This document shows positions 12,366 to 23,300 of a stretch of 64,000 nucleotides of DNA, piece by piece. This DNA comes from Gibbula magus (taxonomy: Eukaryota > Mollusca > Gastropoda > Trochida > Trochidae): NCBI GenBank assembly GCA_936450465.1, contig OW388291.1, positions 74,430,436 to 74,494,435 on the forward strand. The letters run 5' to 3'. Each line of letters begins with the position of its first letter. The first letter of the stretch is position 1. Both the position numbers and the translations under genes were made by a program. Below the pieces are notes generated by a model. It had not been told where the DNA came from, searched no databases, and saw only the letters and a program-made list of their open reading frames with translations.

Positions 12366-15300
12366 ATACGATGTAGTATAAACGTGTATTGGGACTTTTC
12401 TTTAATGTGATGGATCAATGTACAAAGTACGAAACGAATCAATAGTTAAGAACTTATTCAGAACTAGAAAAGGAGTCAATACCCCACTCATTCCCAATGA
12501 ATTAAATATAACTTTGTGTTGACATGGTGCTTCTGACATTTTGAGATTAAAGGAATTCTATTTGATTGAAATTAATAAATATATTCATGTGGTTAATGGT
12601 TGACCTTATTTGTAGCTATGAGTAATCATTTTACACGATTGTTAAAAAGATTTCCCTTGCAACATGTTTACATAATGTTTATCTGACGATGTTATATTGC
12701 AGCCAAAGAAGTACATGATAAACGTCACCTGTCCCATTTATGCTGGTGCTCGTATCAATATTATCGGACAGATGAGGAACAGCACAAGGTACGTGTGGTG
12801 CTCGGTTAAGAGCTGTTATCATTTAGAATAAAGTGTTATTCAATCTCAGGTAGAAGATATTGTTTATATGTACAAAATGGATCTCTTCTGGATGGATCTT
12901 ATTACTCTATTACATTTTACAAGTAAAGGCCAAATGGGCCACACCCTAAAAGCCTATTTAGTCCTCTGGCAAATAGTTTTTGAAAATTTACATTTTGAAC
13001 CTTATATACTGTAATGTAACATGATTTCGGTGTATCCTTGATTCTGATTGGTTGATTTACCATATATAAAAATGACAATGAATACCCCCGAACTTATACA
13101 TTATATTCACAAGATTCGGCCTGACGCAATCTTTGATTTTTCTATTTCTCTTAATATGTCCAATTTGACAGGTGTCATTGTCATTTTCTAAATTGTGTGT
13201 ACCCGTATAAGTCATAAATAACTCTCAATATGATTTAGTGTCAAGTAACTAAAATGTTTTTAACTAGTTGCATTTGTCCAAGTTTGACGCTTTCTTTCAT
13301 GAAGCTGTGTTTACCGAATGCCGCTGCCACGGCATGACGTAATAGTGATCAACCGTTTTGACGTCACAATGCTAGCGTCATTGTCACAATGGGTTAGGGC
13401 AAATTTAAGAGTTTTGTTCCTAGGTATTTTACTGTGTTGAGGTCATAGATAAATGTTTATCGCCTTCTAAAAGGATACGAGAATATTGTAAAATGACCAT
13501 AGTTGAGTGACACTGTTTGGGTTTATGCGTAAATTGTTGCTAATGTACATATTACGCGGAGTATTTACATTTGTTTTCACATGACCACACCTCTTACAAA
13601 AATGAAAGAGTCGAATAGTTCTTTCCACTCAGAGATAGGTACGCAAAAAGAGAGTTCACTTCAAAACATAAAACTAACGGTCATGTTACAATATCGATAA
13701 ACAGAGGCATTTGTAAAATTTCCGGGATTCATGGTTATTCAACACCTGCAAATTTAGTTTAAAACCGACGGCGTTAACCAGAGGTTTTAAACGCTGAAAT
13801 TTGCGGAAATCCCGGAAATTTTACAAACGCAACTATTTATCTTATAATTGCCATGAGCTACAGAGTCAATGGCACATATCCTTTAAGAAAGGTTTCTTTC
13901 TACCCACACACAGACACACTTATGTAACATATATAATTTATACTGCAGATTATGCAACATGTCCTACACCCTACATAGCAGAGACCTCCTGCACTCTCAC
14001 TCCTTTCTTTGTGCGAAGCAGAAGATGAAGTGTCATTTGAAAATAAGCAGGAAAACAAATACATCTGTGTGGACGGAAATGCAAGACATCCGTGATTTTC
14101 AAATCAAAGAACACACATTAATATACATCTCTTTAGTAATTCTGGAGGGTAAAATTACGGTAAGTTTTTCTTGCTCCATTGTAAGCTATCACAACTTTAT
14201 ATAACCAAAATCATGTATAAAAAGAGATAAGATCCAATCTTACCAAGGCGGGCAAAGATATGCCGGGTACTAACATTTTTATAATGGTCATGGGGACTTT
14301 ACTTTTTCTTAATATATTGATTTTATTTATTTCATTGATTCTCCCTTTCATGAATTGCTTAACTGTCCTTTGAACAATTTCGAGCATACCTATTTCAAAT
14401 CACATGTCGGAAAAACAAATCATGTTAAAAATATGTTTCTGAGACCGCTTTACCAGTCTGATTAAAATCAACCGTTTTCCGAGGAATAAAAGTTGCAAAG
14501 TTTTGCATCTACTAGAATACGAATTTACATGACTGTATATCATTCGGATGTTTCCTCAGCAAACCGTCTGATAACAGTCGTACGCTCGAATGTTCTGACG
14601 CTATGCAGATAGCCAATCACAGAACGTCAAAGAAAAGCATTCGGTCCGAGAGGTTAGGAGTAGGTGACTCCCAACAGTAAAACTTTCGTCGGTTTCCGTA
14701 TTATATAAAGAAAGTGTTAACCAATGATTCCGAATGCTTTCAAAACGACGACCGTTAAAAATCATGATGTGATTGGTCCCCCATGTGACGTGCATGCATC
14801 TATACGGGATCTTCTCTGACCTTGTGGAGAGGAATCTACAGAACCTGTTCGTATCCTAATAGATGCATTATTTTGCAAATTTTATTCCTCGAAACAAGGT
14901 CGGTTTTTCACCAGACTACCGTATTTACAGTACTCAATGTGCAAGGCGAAGTAGCACGCAAGAGTCGCCGACTGAATTAACTATGACGTCATTTATTGTC
15001 GTAATTGCATTCCTATCTTGCATTGCAACTAATTTTACGTCACGTTTTACTAACGTTTGTCATTCTGCGACAACATTTACAATATAAGTTTAGTAAGTTT
15101 AAGTAATATAAGTTTTTTTTATTATGTTCGAAATCCTTTTTGGGAATAAAGTTCAATAATCACACACCAACTCGATGCTCGAAATTACGAATTTATCCCT
15201 CGTGAATTATGTTTAATATTATGTCAAGTATTTGAAAAGGGGGTTCGAATCACCCTCTCCCCCTTACCCGCTACCGAAAAAGAATAAAGGTGCATGATGC

Positions 15301-17200
15301 ATCCATTGTTTTTCTTAATAAGGTTTTGGGCTGAAATTAATAATTATTTCATATCAAAACATGATGATTAAGTGATAAAATAGATTTTAATCAAATAGAA
15401 CTTGTAGGTTGGAAAATCTGAACGTTTCACCGCCTTGAAATGTTGTCCTCCACCACATGTCAAATTGACGTGACCATTTCTTGTGACTTCATAACTGATT
15501 AAGTTTATGACGTCATTGTAATCGAACGTAAACCGGCTCGCTATCGGCTGATCACGGTCGTGCAGTTAGAGCGTACCTCTTGAAATCTGTAGATGTTTTC
15601 TTTAACAGAAACAAGCATGATAAGGATCCGACCAGGTCATTTAAATTAGTACAAGAGTGTAATAAAAGCATAGCGAAGCAAGTCGGTCATTATAGTTTTG
15701 ATGATCTACTCGTGGCAATGTTTGAAGCGACTCCGAACAACACACAGTCTCAGAGATCACGAACAACACACAGTCTCAGAGATCACGAACAACACAAAGT
15801 CTCAGAGATCACGAACAACACACAGTCTCAGACATCACGAACAACACAGTCTCAGACATCACGAACAACACACAGTCTCAGACATCACGAACAACACACA
15901 GTCTCTGAGATCACGAACAGCACACAGTCTCAGACATCACGAACAACACACAGTCTCAGAGATCACGAACAACACACAGTCTCAGACATCACGAACAACA
16001 CACAGTCTCAGACATCACAAACAACACACAGTCTCAGACATCACAAACAACACAGTCTCAGACATCACGAACAACACAGTCTCAGAGACCACGAACAACA
16101 CACAGTCTCAGAGACCACGAACAACACACAGTCTCAGAGACCACGAACAACACACAGTCTCAGAGATCACGAACAACACACAGTCTCAGAGACCACGAAC
16201 AACACACAGTCTCAGAGATCACGAACAACACACAGTCTCAGACATCACGAACAACACACAGTCTCAGAGATCACGAACAACACACAGTCTCAGAGACCAC
16301 GAACAACACACAGTCTCAGAGATCACGAACAACACACAGTCTCAGAGATCACGAACAACACACAGTCTCAGAGATCACGAACAACACACAGTCTCAGACA
16401 TCACGAACAACACACAGTCTCAGAGATCACGAACAACACACAGTCTCAGAGATCACGAACAACACACAGTCTCACAGATCACGAACAACACACTGGCTCA
16501 GAGACCACGTTGAGTCCTGTTGTGATCAGCTACTGTAGTTTCATTGTTTAAAACATCTGTCCAAATTTCATTAGAATTATTTCCCAAACAGATACACAGA
16601 TTGAAACCTGATGGAAACCGCAAAGCGAAGGCTTACGCATGTTCAATGCCATAATTTGAACTAAAATGTTACGTCATCATGTATTCAAATCGGTTTTCAC
16701 AAAAATCTTGTTCGAACCTCCGTTCGACGATAAAATGAACCAATCAAAACGAAGGATTTCAAAATGTCATTGTAAAATAAACATTATCAACCCAACTTAG
16801 TATTTGTGTATGTTGAAATCAAGTGTCCAAAAGTACGTTTTACTAATTTACGCGCGTCAATCGCGGTACATTGTCCGGTTTTCGATCAGAAACCACTTTT
16901 ACCTTTATAGCATCACTATACCAAGTCGACTGTCATAAAAATGGTAATTTCTTAGCAACAGCCAGTACTCAATAAAATAACACTAATTATAACGTTTGGC
17001 ATATTTGACCCCCCAAGCTTTTAAGCTAGGCACTATCAAACAGAGTTGCACACTTGACATTGACAATATATTTTTTACCGTTACAGGTTATGCTAAGTTC
17101 GAAGATCATTACAAGATACAGTGTTTCAAAGAAGATCGAAATCAAAAGCATCTCTCTCAACAGTGACTTGCGAGAACAGATGGTCGTGGTCTACTATTAA
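4600..17200 (+). CDS. G1A: secreted PAN-CCP-galectin-like protein, copy A
   Basis: Five exons: 4600-4897, 8748-8935, 12703-12788, 13949-14159, 17087-17200, with intron phases 1, 0, 2, 0. The sum is 897 nt, giving 298 residues plus stop. Order: signal peptide (about 1-27), PAN/apple-like Cys module (about 60-99), Sushi/CCP-like module (about 100-162), then a ~135-residue beta-rich domain over three exons that resembles galectins in size and strand pattern. Donors and acceptors are canonical (GTGAGA, GTAAGT, GTACGT, GTAAGT). The ATG at 4600 was chosen because the upstream in-frame ATG at 4537 is not kept in copy B. The protein is presumably secreted; a carbohydrate- or ligand-binding role is inferred from the modules only. 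Oddity: a 15-bp in-frame deletion at the start of the CCP exon removes the first CCP cysteine that copy B keeps. Confidence 0.72.
5571..5800. other. ~225-bp block present only in copy A
   Basis: Copy B passes directly from CATAATATTGA to AGAGGTTTTT near 42300, where copy A has about 225 extra bases. The block contains the near-palindrome TGACGTCACAACTAGTGACGTCA. Whether it is an insertion in A or a deletion in B cannot be decided here. Confidence 0.55.
6290..6725. repeat. Three tandem units of a ~165-bp dispersed repeat
   Basis: Each unit runs from 'aaaaggcacatctncatgatat' through 'taccaaatttggtg' and 'agtagttttagag' to 'ccctacccttcaaa' and 'ccatggaaa'. Units start near 6290, 6460 and 6620 and decay toward the third. 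The ACCAAATTTGGTG motif is a familiar component of mollusc repeats. Confidence 0.6.
6827..6962. repeat. Hairpin inside the fold-back element, copy A
   Basis: Left arm contains GGTCTCATGTACCATCTTTG, right arm its near-complement ending GAGACCGTAATACA. The same hairpin is at 44225-44362 in copy B with different mismatches. Confidence 0.6.
8748..8935 (+). CDS. G1A exon 2: Sushi/CCP-like module lacking its first Cys
   Basis: After acceptor CTTCCAG the exon encodes VNYKCQYGY...RCR...GGQWTEPPALC and ends WSEF|GTAAGT (phase 0). Compared with copy B it lacks five codons (KCGAA), including the first canonical CCP cysteine. The third canonical Cys, before G-x-W, is also absent in both G1 copies. Confidence 0.72.
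9418..10110. repeat. Tandem dimer of a ~360-bp repeat rich in AGGTCA half-sites
   Basis: Two diverged units (about 9418-9775 and 9796-10110) share 'ttttgacatgttca', 'atcaggctcttatt', 'atatatcaactatggaga' and 'gtgttatacaca', in the same order. TCAAGGTCA-type hexamers recur, for example CAAGGTCAAAAGTCAAGGTC near 9449. The copy B dimer is at about 46832-47530. Confidence 0.6.
10595..11090 (+). repeat. 31-bp minisatellite, 16 units (copy A)
   Basis: Unit begins GATCTATGAAATATATCTCT and ends gctgagtgtta. The array spans 496 bp, exactly 16 x 31, with only point differences. It lies in the intron between the CCP exon and exon a of G1A. The copy B array has 8 units. Confidence 0.95.
11305..12366 (+). 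mobile_element. Old LINE 3' fragment with (GAT)11 tail, copy A
   Basis: Broken frames still spell reverse-transcriptase C-terminal marks: a W-F-F-N-G...Y-I-L-G strand, QIQPIILYASEI (compare QPVLLYGSEVW in intact LINEs), and CPVCK followed by CPFYSELRK of the zinc-knuckle tail. The 3' end has AATAAA running directly into GAT repeats (12333-12365). Several stops and frameshifts make it inactive. It predates the segmental duplication, since copy B has it too. Confidence 0.7.
12703..12788 (+). CDS. G1A exon 3 (exon a of galectin-like domain)
   Basis: Acceptor TTGCAG, then PKKYMINVTCPIYAGARINI, ending phase 2 at AG|GTACGT. Its paralogues are VRGQSVYLRFTC (G2) and VKGKPLSVNFSC (G3); all three share one Cys. 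Confidence 0.72.
13705..13832. repeat. Hairpin just upstream of exon b, copy A
   Basis: GCATTTGTAAAATTTCCGGG and its complement CCCGGAAATTTTACAAACGC, with a second nested stem (gcaaatttagtttaaaacc / ggttttaaacgctgaaatttgc). It ends about 115 bp before the exon b acceptor. The copy B equivalent is 55524-55650. Confidence 0.65.
13949..14159 (+). CDS. G1A exon 4 (exon b of galectin-like domain)
   Basis: Acceptor ACTGCAG; completes the split codon, then reads LCNMSYTLHSRD... and ends LEGKIT|GTAAGT in phase 0. Length and phase match exon b of G2 and G3, and the start aligns with their F-T-L-K / F-I-H-K stretch. Confidence 0.7.
15430..16800 (+). mobile_element. Dispersed element carrying a 26-bp minisatellite (G1A intron 4)
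   Basis: The flank at about 16550-16800 recurs in reverse orientation at 25735-25960 (shared: caaacagat...cagatt, tcatgtattcaaa, ttcgaac...cgttcga). This stretch is therefore a dispersed repeat and not unique intron. Inside it, 15580-15735 is a short open stretch (...NKHDKDPTRSFKLVQECNKS...) preceded by an acceptor-like TTTTCTTTAACAG, running into the minisatellite. Family not recognised. Confidence 0.5.
15733..16510 (+). repeat. 26-bp minisatellite, ~30 units (copy A)
   Basis: Unit ACACACAGTCTCAGAGATCA plus cgaaca, with GAGATC/GACATC/GAGACC variants and some 24-bp units. Because 26 is not a multiple of 3, the translation cycles through all three frames, and all are open (NNTQSQRSR, TTHSLRDH, EQHTVSEIT). 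The long open frame 15580-16551 is explained by this periodicity. The copy B array is longer. Confidence 0.9.
17087..17200 (+). CDS. G1A exon 5 (exon c, terminal)
   Basis: Acceptor CCGTTACAG, then VMLSSKIITRYSVSKKIEIK and a tail ending VVVYY-stop (TAA 17198-17200). The G3 terminal exon has the same length (37 codons plus stop) and also ends in Tyr-stop. Confidence 0.72.
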   Translation, partial: VMLSSKIITRYSVSKKIEIKSISLNSDLREQMVVVYY

Positions 17201-20095
17201 CTTCGTTACTGTCGACAGTCGCACTGTTATTACAAAACTTCATTTGCTCCCATTGGTCAATAGCTTCTAGGCAAGGAACATGGATATAACTATCGAATGC
17301 TTTCAATTTAGTTACTGAACATTTAGTCATTTCTCTTCTCTTTCATTAGGTGCATTTGCAAATGTCAGTGATGTATTTGAATTTGGATATGAAAAATGGC
17401 TGTTACAATGTTTTAACTGTTGCTGTAACTGTTAACTACACGTGCAGGTAATGTGAAATGGATAATTATATTGTCTGCAGTGAAATACATTCATGAACTT
17501 GTGTCCATGATCGACCAGACCTGCAATTCAGGTGTTAATCTTGTGTGACAGACTCTACACATGTTTAACCCCTCTCCTGTATCCGGCGTTATGTTTATTT
17601 TGGTAGTTGGTTGTCACATCAATACAAGCATACACCGTGAGGTGTGCAGTATGCATGGAGAATGTACTGTGATTATGTGTCCTCGTCAACCCACCAATAA
17701 ACAGATACAGTGTTTGGGTGGACAACTCAACTAAACATTGTATGGCCAATGATTTCACGACTTATTTCAAGGGAATTGACTAGTTTAAATGTGAAGTGGA
17801 CATATAATGTAGTGGTATTTGACGAAAGTGTTTTAACTCATTCTATTGCAGTGAATAAATATATTGAGTGAATATTTACTTTATGATGTTGATATTGTCA
17901 TCCTTTATTGGATTAGGAAATATCTTGCCATATTGCGCTGAAAGTATATATATTCCTCGGCTGAATTACAACTTCTGTCCTAGCCTCGTTGGATTAAACT
18001 CTGTATTGAACATATCCTAAATAAATCAAGTCAGTGCATTACTTTGGTTTTAATAATGACAGGCTATAGGTGTGGCGAGATCAGATAGGTTCACAAGTCA
18101 GTGTCTTATCTCGTCTATTTAATTTCTACCGTCAGGCTGGTGTTTTTGTGACGAGGAAAGGTCAGGGATGCCCTGAAAGACCACAACTGGACAAAATTGA
18201 AAGATTATTATCTAGTATCAAAAACCCTTGAAAGCTGAACTCTTTGTATACCTTGGCAGATGGATAATATACATTGTAAATGTTTTGGTGTATCTGTGAC
18301 CTCAAAAAGGGCCACAGAGGCTACACTCCTGAATCCAATTTTTGGGTTTATTTTCAAGAACTAGATGCCTCAGAAAGCTGGAATGTTGATTTTGTGCAGA
18401 CGCCTTAGCTTGGCCAATGTATATTATAAATTTTTAGATTTGTTAATCTTCCGAACAAATATTTCTGGACATTTAAATGTCCAAATCAATTTAGCCACAG
18501 AGTCAGCGGATTTATTTTATTCCACTGACATTTCATCAAATAATTATAATATACGCCAATATATACATTAGAATTACAGAAAAGTCGTTAAAAGTTTACG
18601 ACTGTAGTCTTCAGACATGGTTATTGGAGCTATATTATAGATTTGATCTGTATGGCTTCTGTCTACTAAATGAAAAGTTTTAAAGACTATATAAAGGATC
18701 TGAATGTAGCTTTCATTATAGGTACAGCAGATTTGAACTGCTAATTAAATACTTAAATCATTTATAAAAGAAAGTTTATAGTACTGAAGTACGATGTATC
18801 TATTCAAGTGATATTTATTATTAATATTATCATTTACGGTTACCGGCATATATCATCATTGTATTTAAGTTTTTATTCTTTCCACCATATTAAAACAACT
18901 TATTTATTTAAGTTTTGGTTTAGTTTTGGCCCATAGGCAAATAATATTGGAAAGAAATACAAACATACAAATGCATACAAACATATACATGTAGACAGCT
19001 TGTCTGTTAAAGCTAAGCATTATAAAAGTGTATTGTCAGAAATGTTGATGACATCAAACGCTTGTTTTGAACGCATATAATAATAAATAGCGTTATCAAA
19101 ATAGAAATACTTGCCATTTAGGCAGTGAACAAATATAACATAGTTATATTTAGGATAACACTACCTTCAATAGTACAAGTTCTTCTACGAAATGGTCGTG
19201 TGGTAAGCTGTTGGTACAGTCAATGCTGACGAGTGGGCGAATCCCGCATGGGACTCGGCCCGAAAAAGTACAAGACTTTGTACTATTGAAGGTAGTGTTA
19301 TCCCAAATATAACCATGTTGTCAAAATACTTGGACGAAAGCTGCTGCACTACTTAAACGTTGTAACTTCGTAAAGTGTATTTAAAACAATGGTTTTTTAG
19401 AGAGCTTAAGCTTTTCATGTTTGATTAAGTTATTATTATATCGGGTTAAGACATTTCAAAAACTGGTCAAAGTCTTGTATTCACCTTGAAAATACCACAT
19501 TTGAAGACTCTAGGTGCAGCAGTTCATGAAATATCACGCAAACACCATTTTAAATTAAAAACCGGTAAGTCTCGTATTGACCTTGGAAATGATGTCAAGG
19601 TCACCCACATTGACTGGTGTCTGCGTATTCAAATTAAGCCTTGTACCAAATTTGAAGACTCTTGGTGCGGCAGTTCATGAGATATCGAGAAATGGAACGA
19701 ACGTACCTATGGACGGACCGAGACGAATATCATGTCACCCACTCCGCACTGGGGCAATGACATGTGAAACAACTTTGTAAATAATTTGCATCTATAAATG
19801 ATTAAATATAGAGCGTCCCGTTCTGTGATATGTGCTACATCTTACCATCATCTCTTCCCAATGATAACATACACAATCTGTCATTAATCAGAATTTTACT
19901 ACCTTTCTTAAACCATTTTAAAGTTTTGATCCCTTTCCTACTGATAAAAAGGTTGATCCTTACGTCTAAAGCTAATTCCAGACATTTCAATTAACCACAT
20001 CCTGCGGTGCCTTTAAGTTCATTTAGTTCGTTAACAAGCCACAAATGTAGTTCCGTAAAGTTCTGAGAATTGCTGATGTTCAACCTTGACTTGGC
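17201..20095. other. Intergenic between G1A and G2A
   Basis: No exon could be supported. Open frames at 17555-17758 (-) and 18365-18571 (+) are conserved in copy B only to the same degree as the surrounding non-coding DNA. It contains the hairpin at 19144-19312 and, from 19458, a stretch absent from copy B with two units of a repeat (ttgaagactct-ggtgc-gcagttcatga) ending in an ATGGACGGACCGAGACG tail. Confidence 0.4.
19144..19312. repeat. MITE-like hairpin, copy A
   Basis: Left arm GGATAACACTACCTTCAATA, right arm its exact complement TATTGAAGGTAGTGTTATCC, extended by ttatattt / aaatataa. About 110 bp of loop contains GGGACTCGGCCCG. The copy B counterpart is 61241-61409. Confidence 0.7.
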
Positions 20096-20390
20096 ATGGA
20101 AGAAACACCTCAAACAAGCGCATTACAAGCGGTTTCTCCTCCCTTTACTTTGACATGTGATGCAATATGCACTGCAGTGTTACCATGTGTTGCCATGGTG
20201 AGACTCATTAGATGTCTCAAGTTCTGCAAGAAAATACTGGACCCGCTGGACAAGTCTCAATTGAAACATCTTGCTGCCCTTTTCTGTGAGTACACACATG
20301 GTCAATTAGTCTCAGTTATTTTTAAGTGTTACTTGACCGGTTCAGTGGTTATAGCTTAAGTAATTATCATCAATCACAAAGAAATGTATC
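19458..20390. other. ~0.9-kb block absent from copy B, includes predicted G2 PAN exon
   Basis: Copy B joins 'gacatttcaaaaa' directly to 'tatcattttcgaaatagc' at 61557. Copy A has about 930 bp between the same words: a diverged repeat dimer (19458-19760), then the predicted PAN-like exon of G2A (20096-20285). As that exon completes the G2 reading frame, a deletion in B fits better than an insertion in A. Confidence 0.65.
20096..20285 (+). CDS. G2A exon 1 (predicted): PAN-like Cys module
   Basis: FTLTCDAICTAVLPC followed by C-x2-C gives C-x3-C-x5-C spacing as in the G1 PAN exon (TCGFQCSISDKC). The exon ends T|GTGAGT, phase 1, exactly what the CCP exon needs. The upstream boundary is uncertain. 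Absent from copy B. Confidence 0.45.
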
Positions 20391-23300
20391 ATTTTCGAAA
20401 TAGCACCTTTTGAATTCATATTCGAAATGTATTGTATACTCAATTATGTATTTGCTAATAGAATATTGGTTTTCGTTTAATTTTACCTGATTGTTGCAGG
20501 AGGCATGTGTATAAAGTAGCTCTCTTTTAAGACACCTTCAGCACCATCTTAATTTAAAAATTAATGAAGGTCAGAACTACCTCAATATATAAAGGATATC
20601 TATTAACATAAGTCTAATGCAATGAAATGTTAATTCACTAACATAAGAGCTAATTTATGTTTACATCTGCACATTTTTCAAAACTGGGATTTCACTCTTC
20701 ACTTTTCACTCTTCACTCTAAGTCGAAATCAATCAATAATATAGTCTTCTGTTTGCAGCGTTTTCCCATGAGGTTGATCAATATGCAACGTCTGCTCCAA
20801 TAACAACAAAAGGTGATTACGATGTATTTTGAAAAAAAATAAGTATCAAGCTTTAGATAAAAGCGGACAATTTGATTACAGTTAACTGCATCAACTGAAA
20901 AATAATTTGACAAAATCACTAATTAAAGAAGTCAATTATAAGAGTGAGTATTGATAAGCTTGACATGTCATTGTCAAACCATACACGTGTTTGACATATG
21001 CAACCACTGAATTGGCGTTGCTTATCTTTGATTAGCAGGTACATGTGGACCCAGTGGACACGGCATACTAACCAGGAACATTCGAGGAACCGCTGGACAG
21101 AGCACGGCCTACACCTGCTCCTTTGGGTTCGAGTTCTGCAACAGAACAATACAACATCCGCGGATTTTATGTAAGTCAGATGGGCGCTGGGGTGAGCCTC
21201 CTTCACCTTGCCACCAGAAGAGATGGGACAGTTTTGTAAGTGTCCATTGTGAAGCATCAATAAACACAATGACATAGAATAATGAATATAACACAATAAA
21301 TTAAGTTACAATCAAAGCAATTTTCTTCTTCTTTCCAAGTAGTTGTTTACTGACAAAAGTTCACTGAAATATAATGAATCGTTGAAAAGCAGGAACAATT
21401 TCAAACTCTGATAACGTCAGTCTCATTAAAATCACATCGTAATTAAGTTCAACCACATCTACCATCTGACTAAGCCCATCAAATGTTGGTTGCCCAGTGC
21501 CAGGTTGGCCTTGACCCTCAAATCATACCAACCAGTCAATCATATATCCCCGTATTCTCGGGTTGCAGCAAAGCTCAAAGTGTTTTTGACATAACTGATG
21601 TTCAGAAATCGGAAAACCAATACTAACGAATATGTTCAGCCTTTCCGATTGCCGATTACAAAGTGGGCTTACATCACATATTTTAGTTGCCGGTTAGCCG
21701 GAACAACGCGGTTCGTAGATCGATAACTTAGTATATGATGACATGCATTTTGTTGTATTATTCTTGACTTGTTTGCAAACTTTGCCTTTATTGATTAATA
21801 ATGTATCCTACCAATTGATTTTTGTATGTAGCTAAACATAACCCTTCGACTAAAAATCACCATAAAATGGCAATGAAGTTCACATAAAAGGATACGACTT
21901 AGTTATTTCAATTTCACATATAGCAAGGTGCTGATCATAGATAAATTAAGCTAAGCTAAGATTTGTAAATAATTCAAGAGCCAGGTGCCATTACCATTTT
22001 CTTAAATGTGTTTACGCAAGAACAAAAAATCCCGTTTTGTTATAATGATACACGACACAATAAGAGATTCGCTGTCAGGATGGTCTTGGTAAAGATTTTG
22101 TCTTAAAGAGTTTAGCAATGATGTCCATGACTTAAAAAACGAGATCCATCGTTATTCAACAACCGATATATCAGACTGAATTTTTAACCCCCCGACTGCT
22201 CCTATTAATGGCCATTTCTTTAATATCTAAAACTGAATGTTCTTTTTAATTAATCACAATCCTTTATGTTGTATCATTTTATTTTTAATTTTGGCTCGAC
22301 GATTTATAGGCCGGTTATATTGGTTTAATGAGTCAGTAGTCAGAGTCTATTCAGAGTTCAAACATTCTTTTTGTGCCACTAGTGTCGTTCAACTAATTAT
22401 TAACAAATCGGTTTCAAGCTACATCCAATTGCAACCAGTACTTATGATATTCATCTGCGTGGTGGCATTCATTAACGAAACGATAACACTATCCCTAAAT
22501 GCGTTTTTCTTTCCGAATCAAAATATATTTCACGTACTCTACATACAGATGAAACGCTGTGAATGTTATTTAAAAACAACATAGGGAACATGTTAGTTAA
22601 GCAACATTTATCAGCTGTGCGATCGAAATAATTTCGCTATGTATACAGACAGCACAGTAGAAAACAAGCTAATAACGAATAGAATAAGTCGCTGAATTAT
22701 GTATTTCTGTATTAACTTTCTATTTGCCGGTCACCTGAAAAAGCGCACAGCAAGATTATTTTACTTTATTTATTTTGTTATAGAAATTAAGTGAAAAGGA
22801 GCATATTTGGCCTCTTTGTTATATTAAACTGTTTTGGCTTACTCTAGTATAGTTTAAAATCTAGATGCTAGATGACAAGCTATAGGAAACTGTCTATCCG
22901 AGTCGGTCAAAAAGCTGTAAACGGCGTACGCCGTTTCTCTTTCCTGTGGACAAATGAAGCAGCTCTTGTGGCTCACTTCGGTCTGGCCCATTGATTCAAC
23001 GACGCCTCAAAGACAAGTGTATGTGCCTTGTATGTGCACTATATAATTTGTTGAACAGTCTAAACTGCTAGAGGATTTTGCTTCGAGATGAATATATAAA
23101 ACTGGAGTCAAAGGTTAATCTGACGGACTGTGTAATTGGGTTTAGTGAAACCTATGTAACGCACTGCAACTAATTACGATCTGATTGTAATACGACTGTG
23201 ATGATGGGGTCATCTAATGTAAAAAAACCATCATTCACAACCGTATATAATAATGTCAAGGATTTTAAGGTTTATAAAGACACTCATTTATGCAGCCAAT

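Larger units (their letters stand above)
3869..22845 (+). repeat. Segmental duplication, copy A
   Basis: From TAAGATCACTTTAATAATATAG onward this segment is matched in order and orientation by 40702-64000. It contains all of G1A and the 5' half of G2A. Left of 3869 and of 40702 the sequences differ, which places the left breakpoint. The right end shown is only where copy B runs off the window; the true end is not visible. Introns and repeats match as closely as exons, so the duplication is fairly recent. Confidence 0.9.

Noticed and set aside
15580..16551. 323-codon ORF as a real repetitive protein
   Set aside because: Starts at TTG, is generated by the open-in-all-frames 26-bp repeat, and lies in a dispersed element; kept only as a finding.
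22237..22584. 115-codon hydrophobic open frame, also at 63390-63737
   Set aside because: Lies in the G2 intron; conservation equals the duplication background and substitutions are not biased to synonymous sites.
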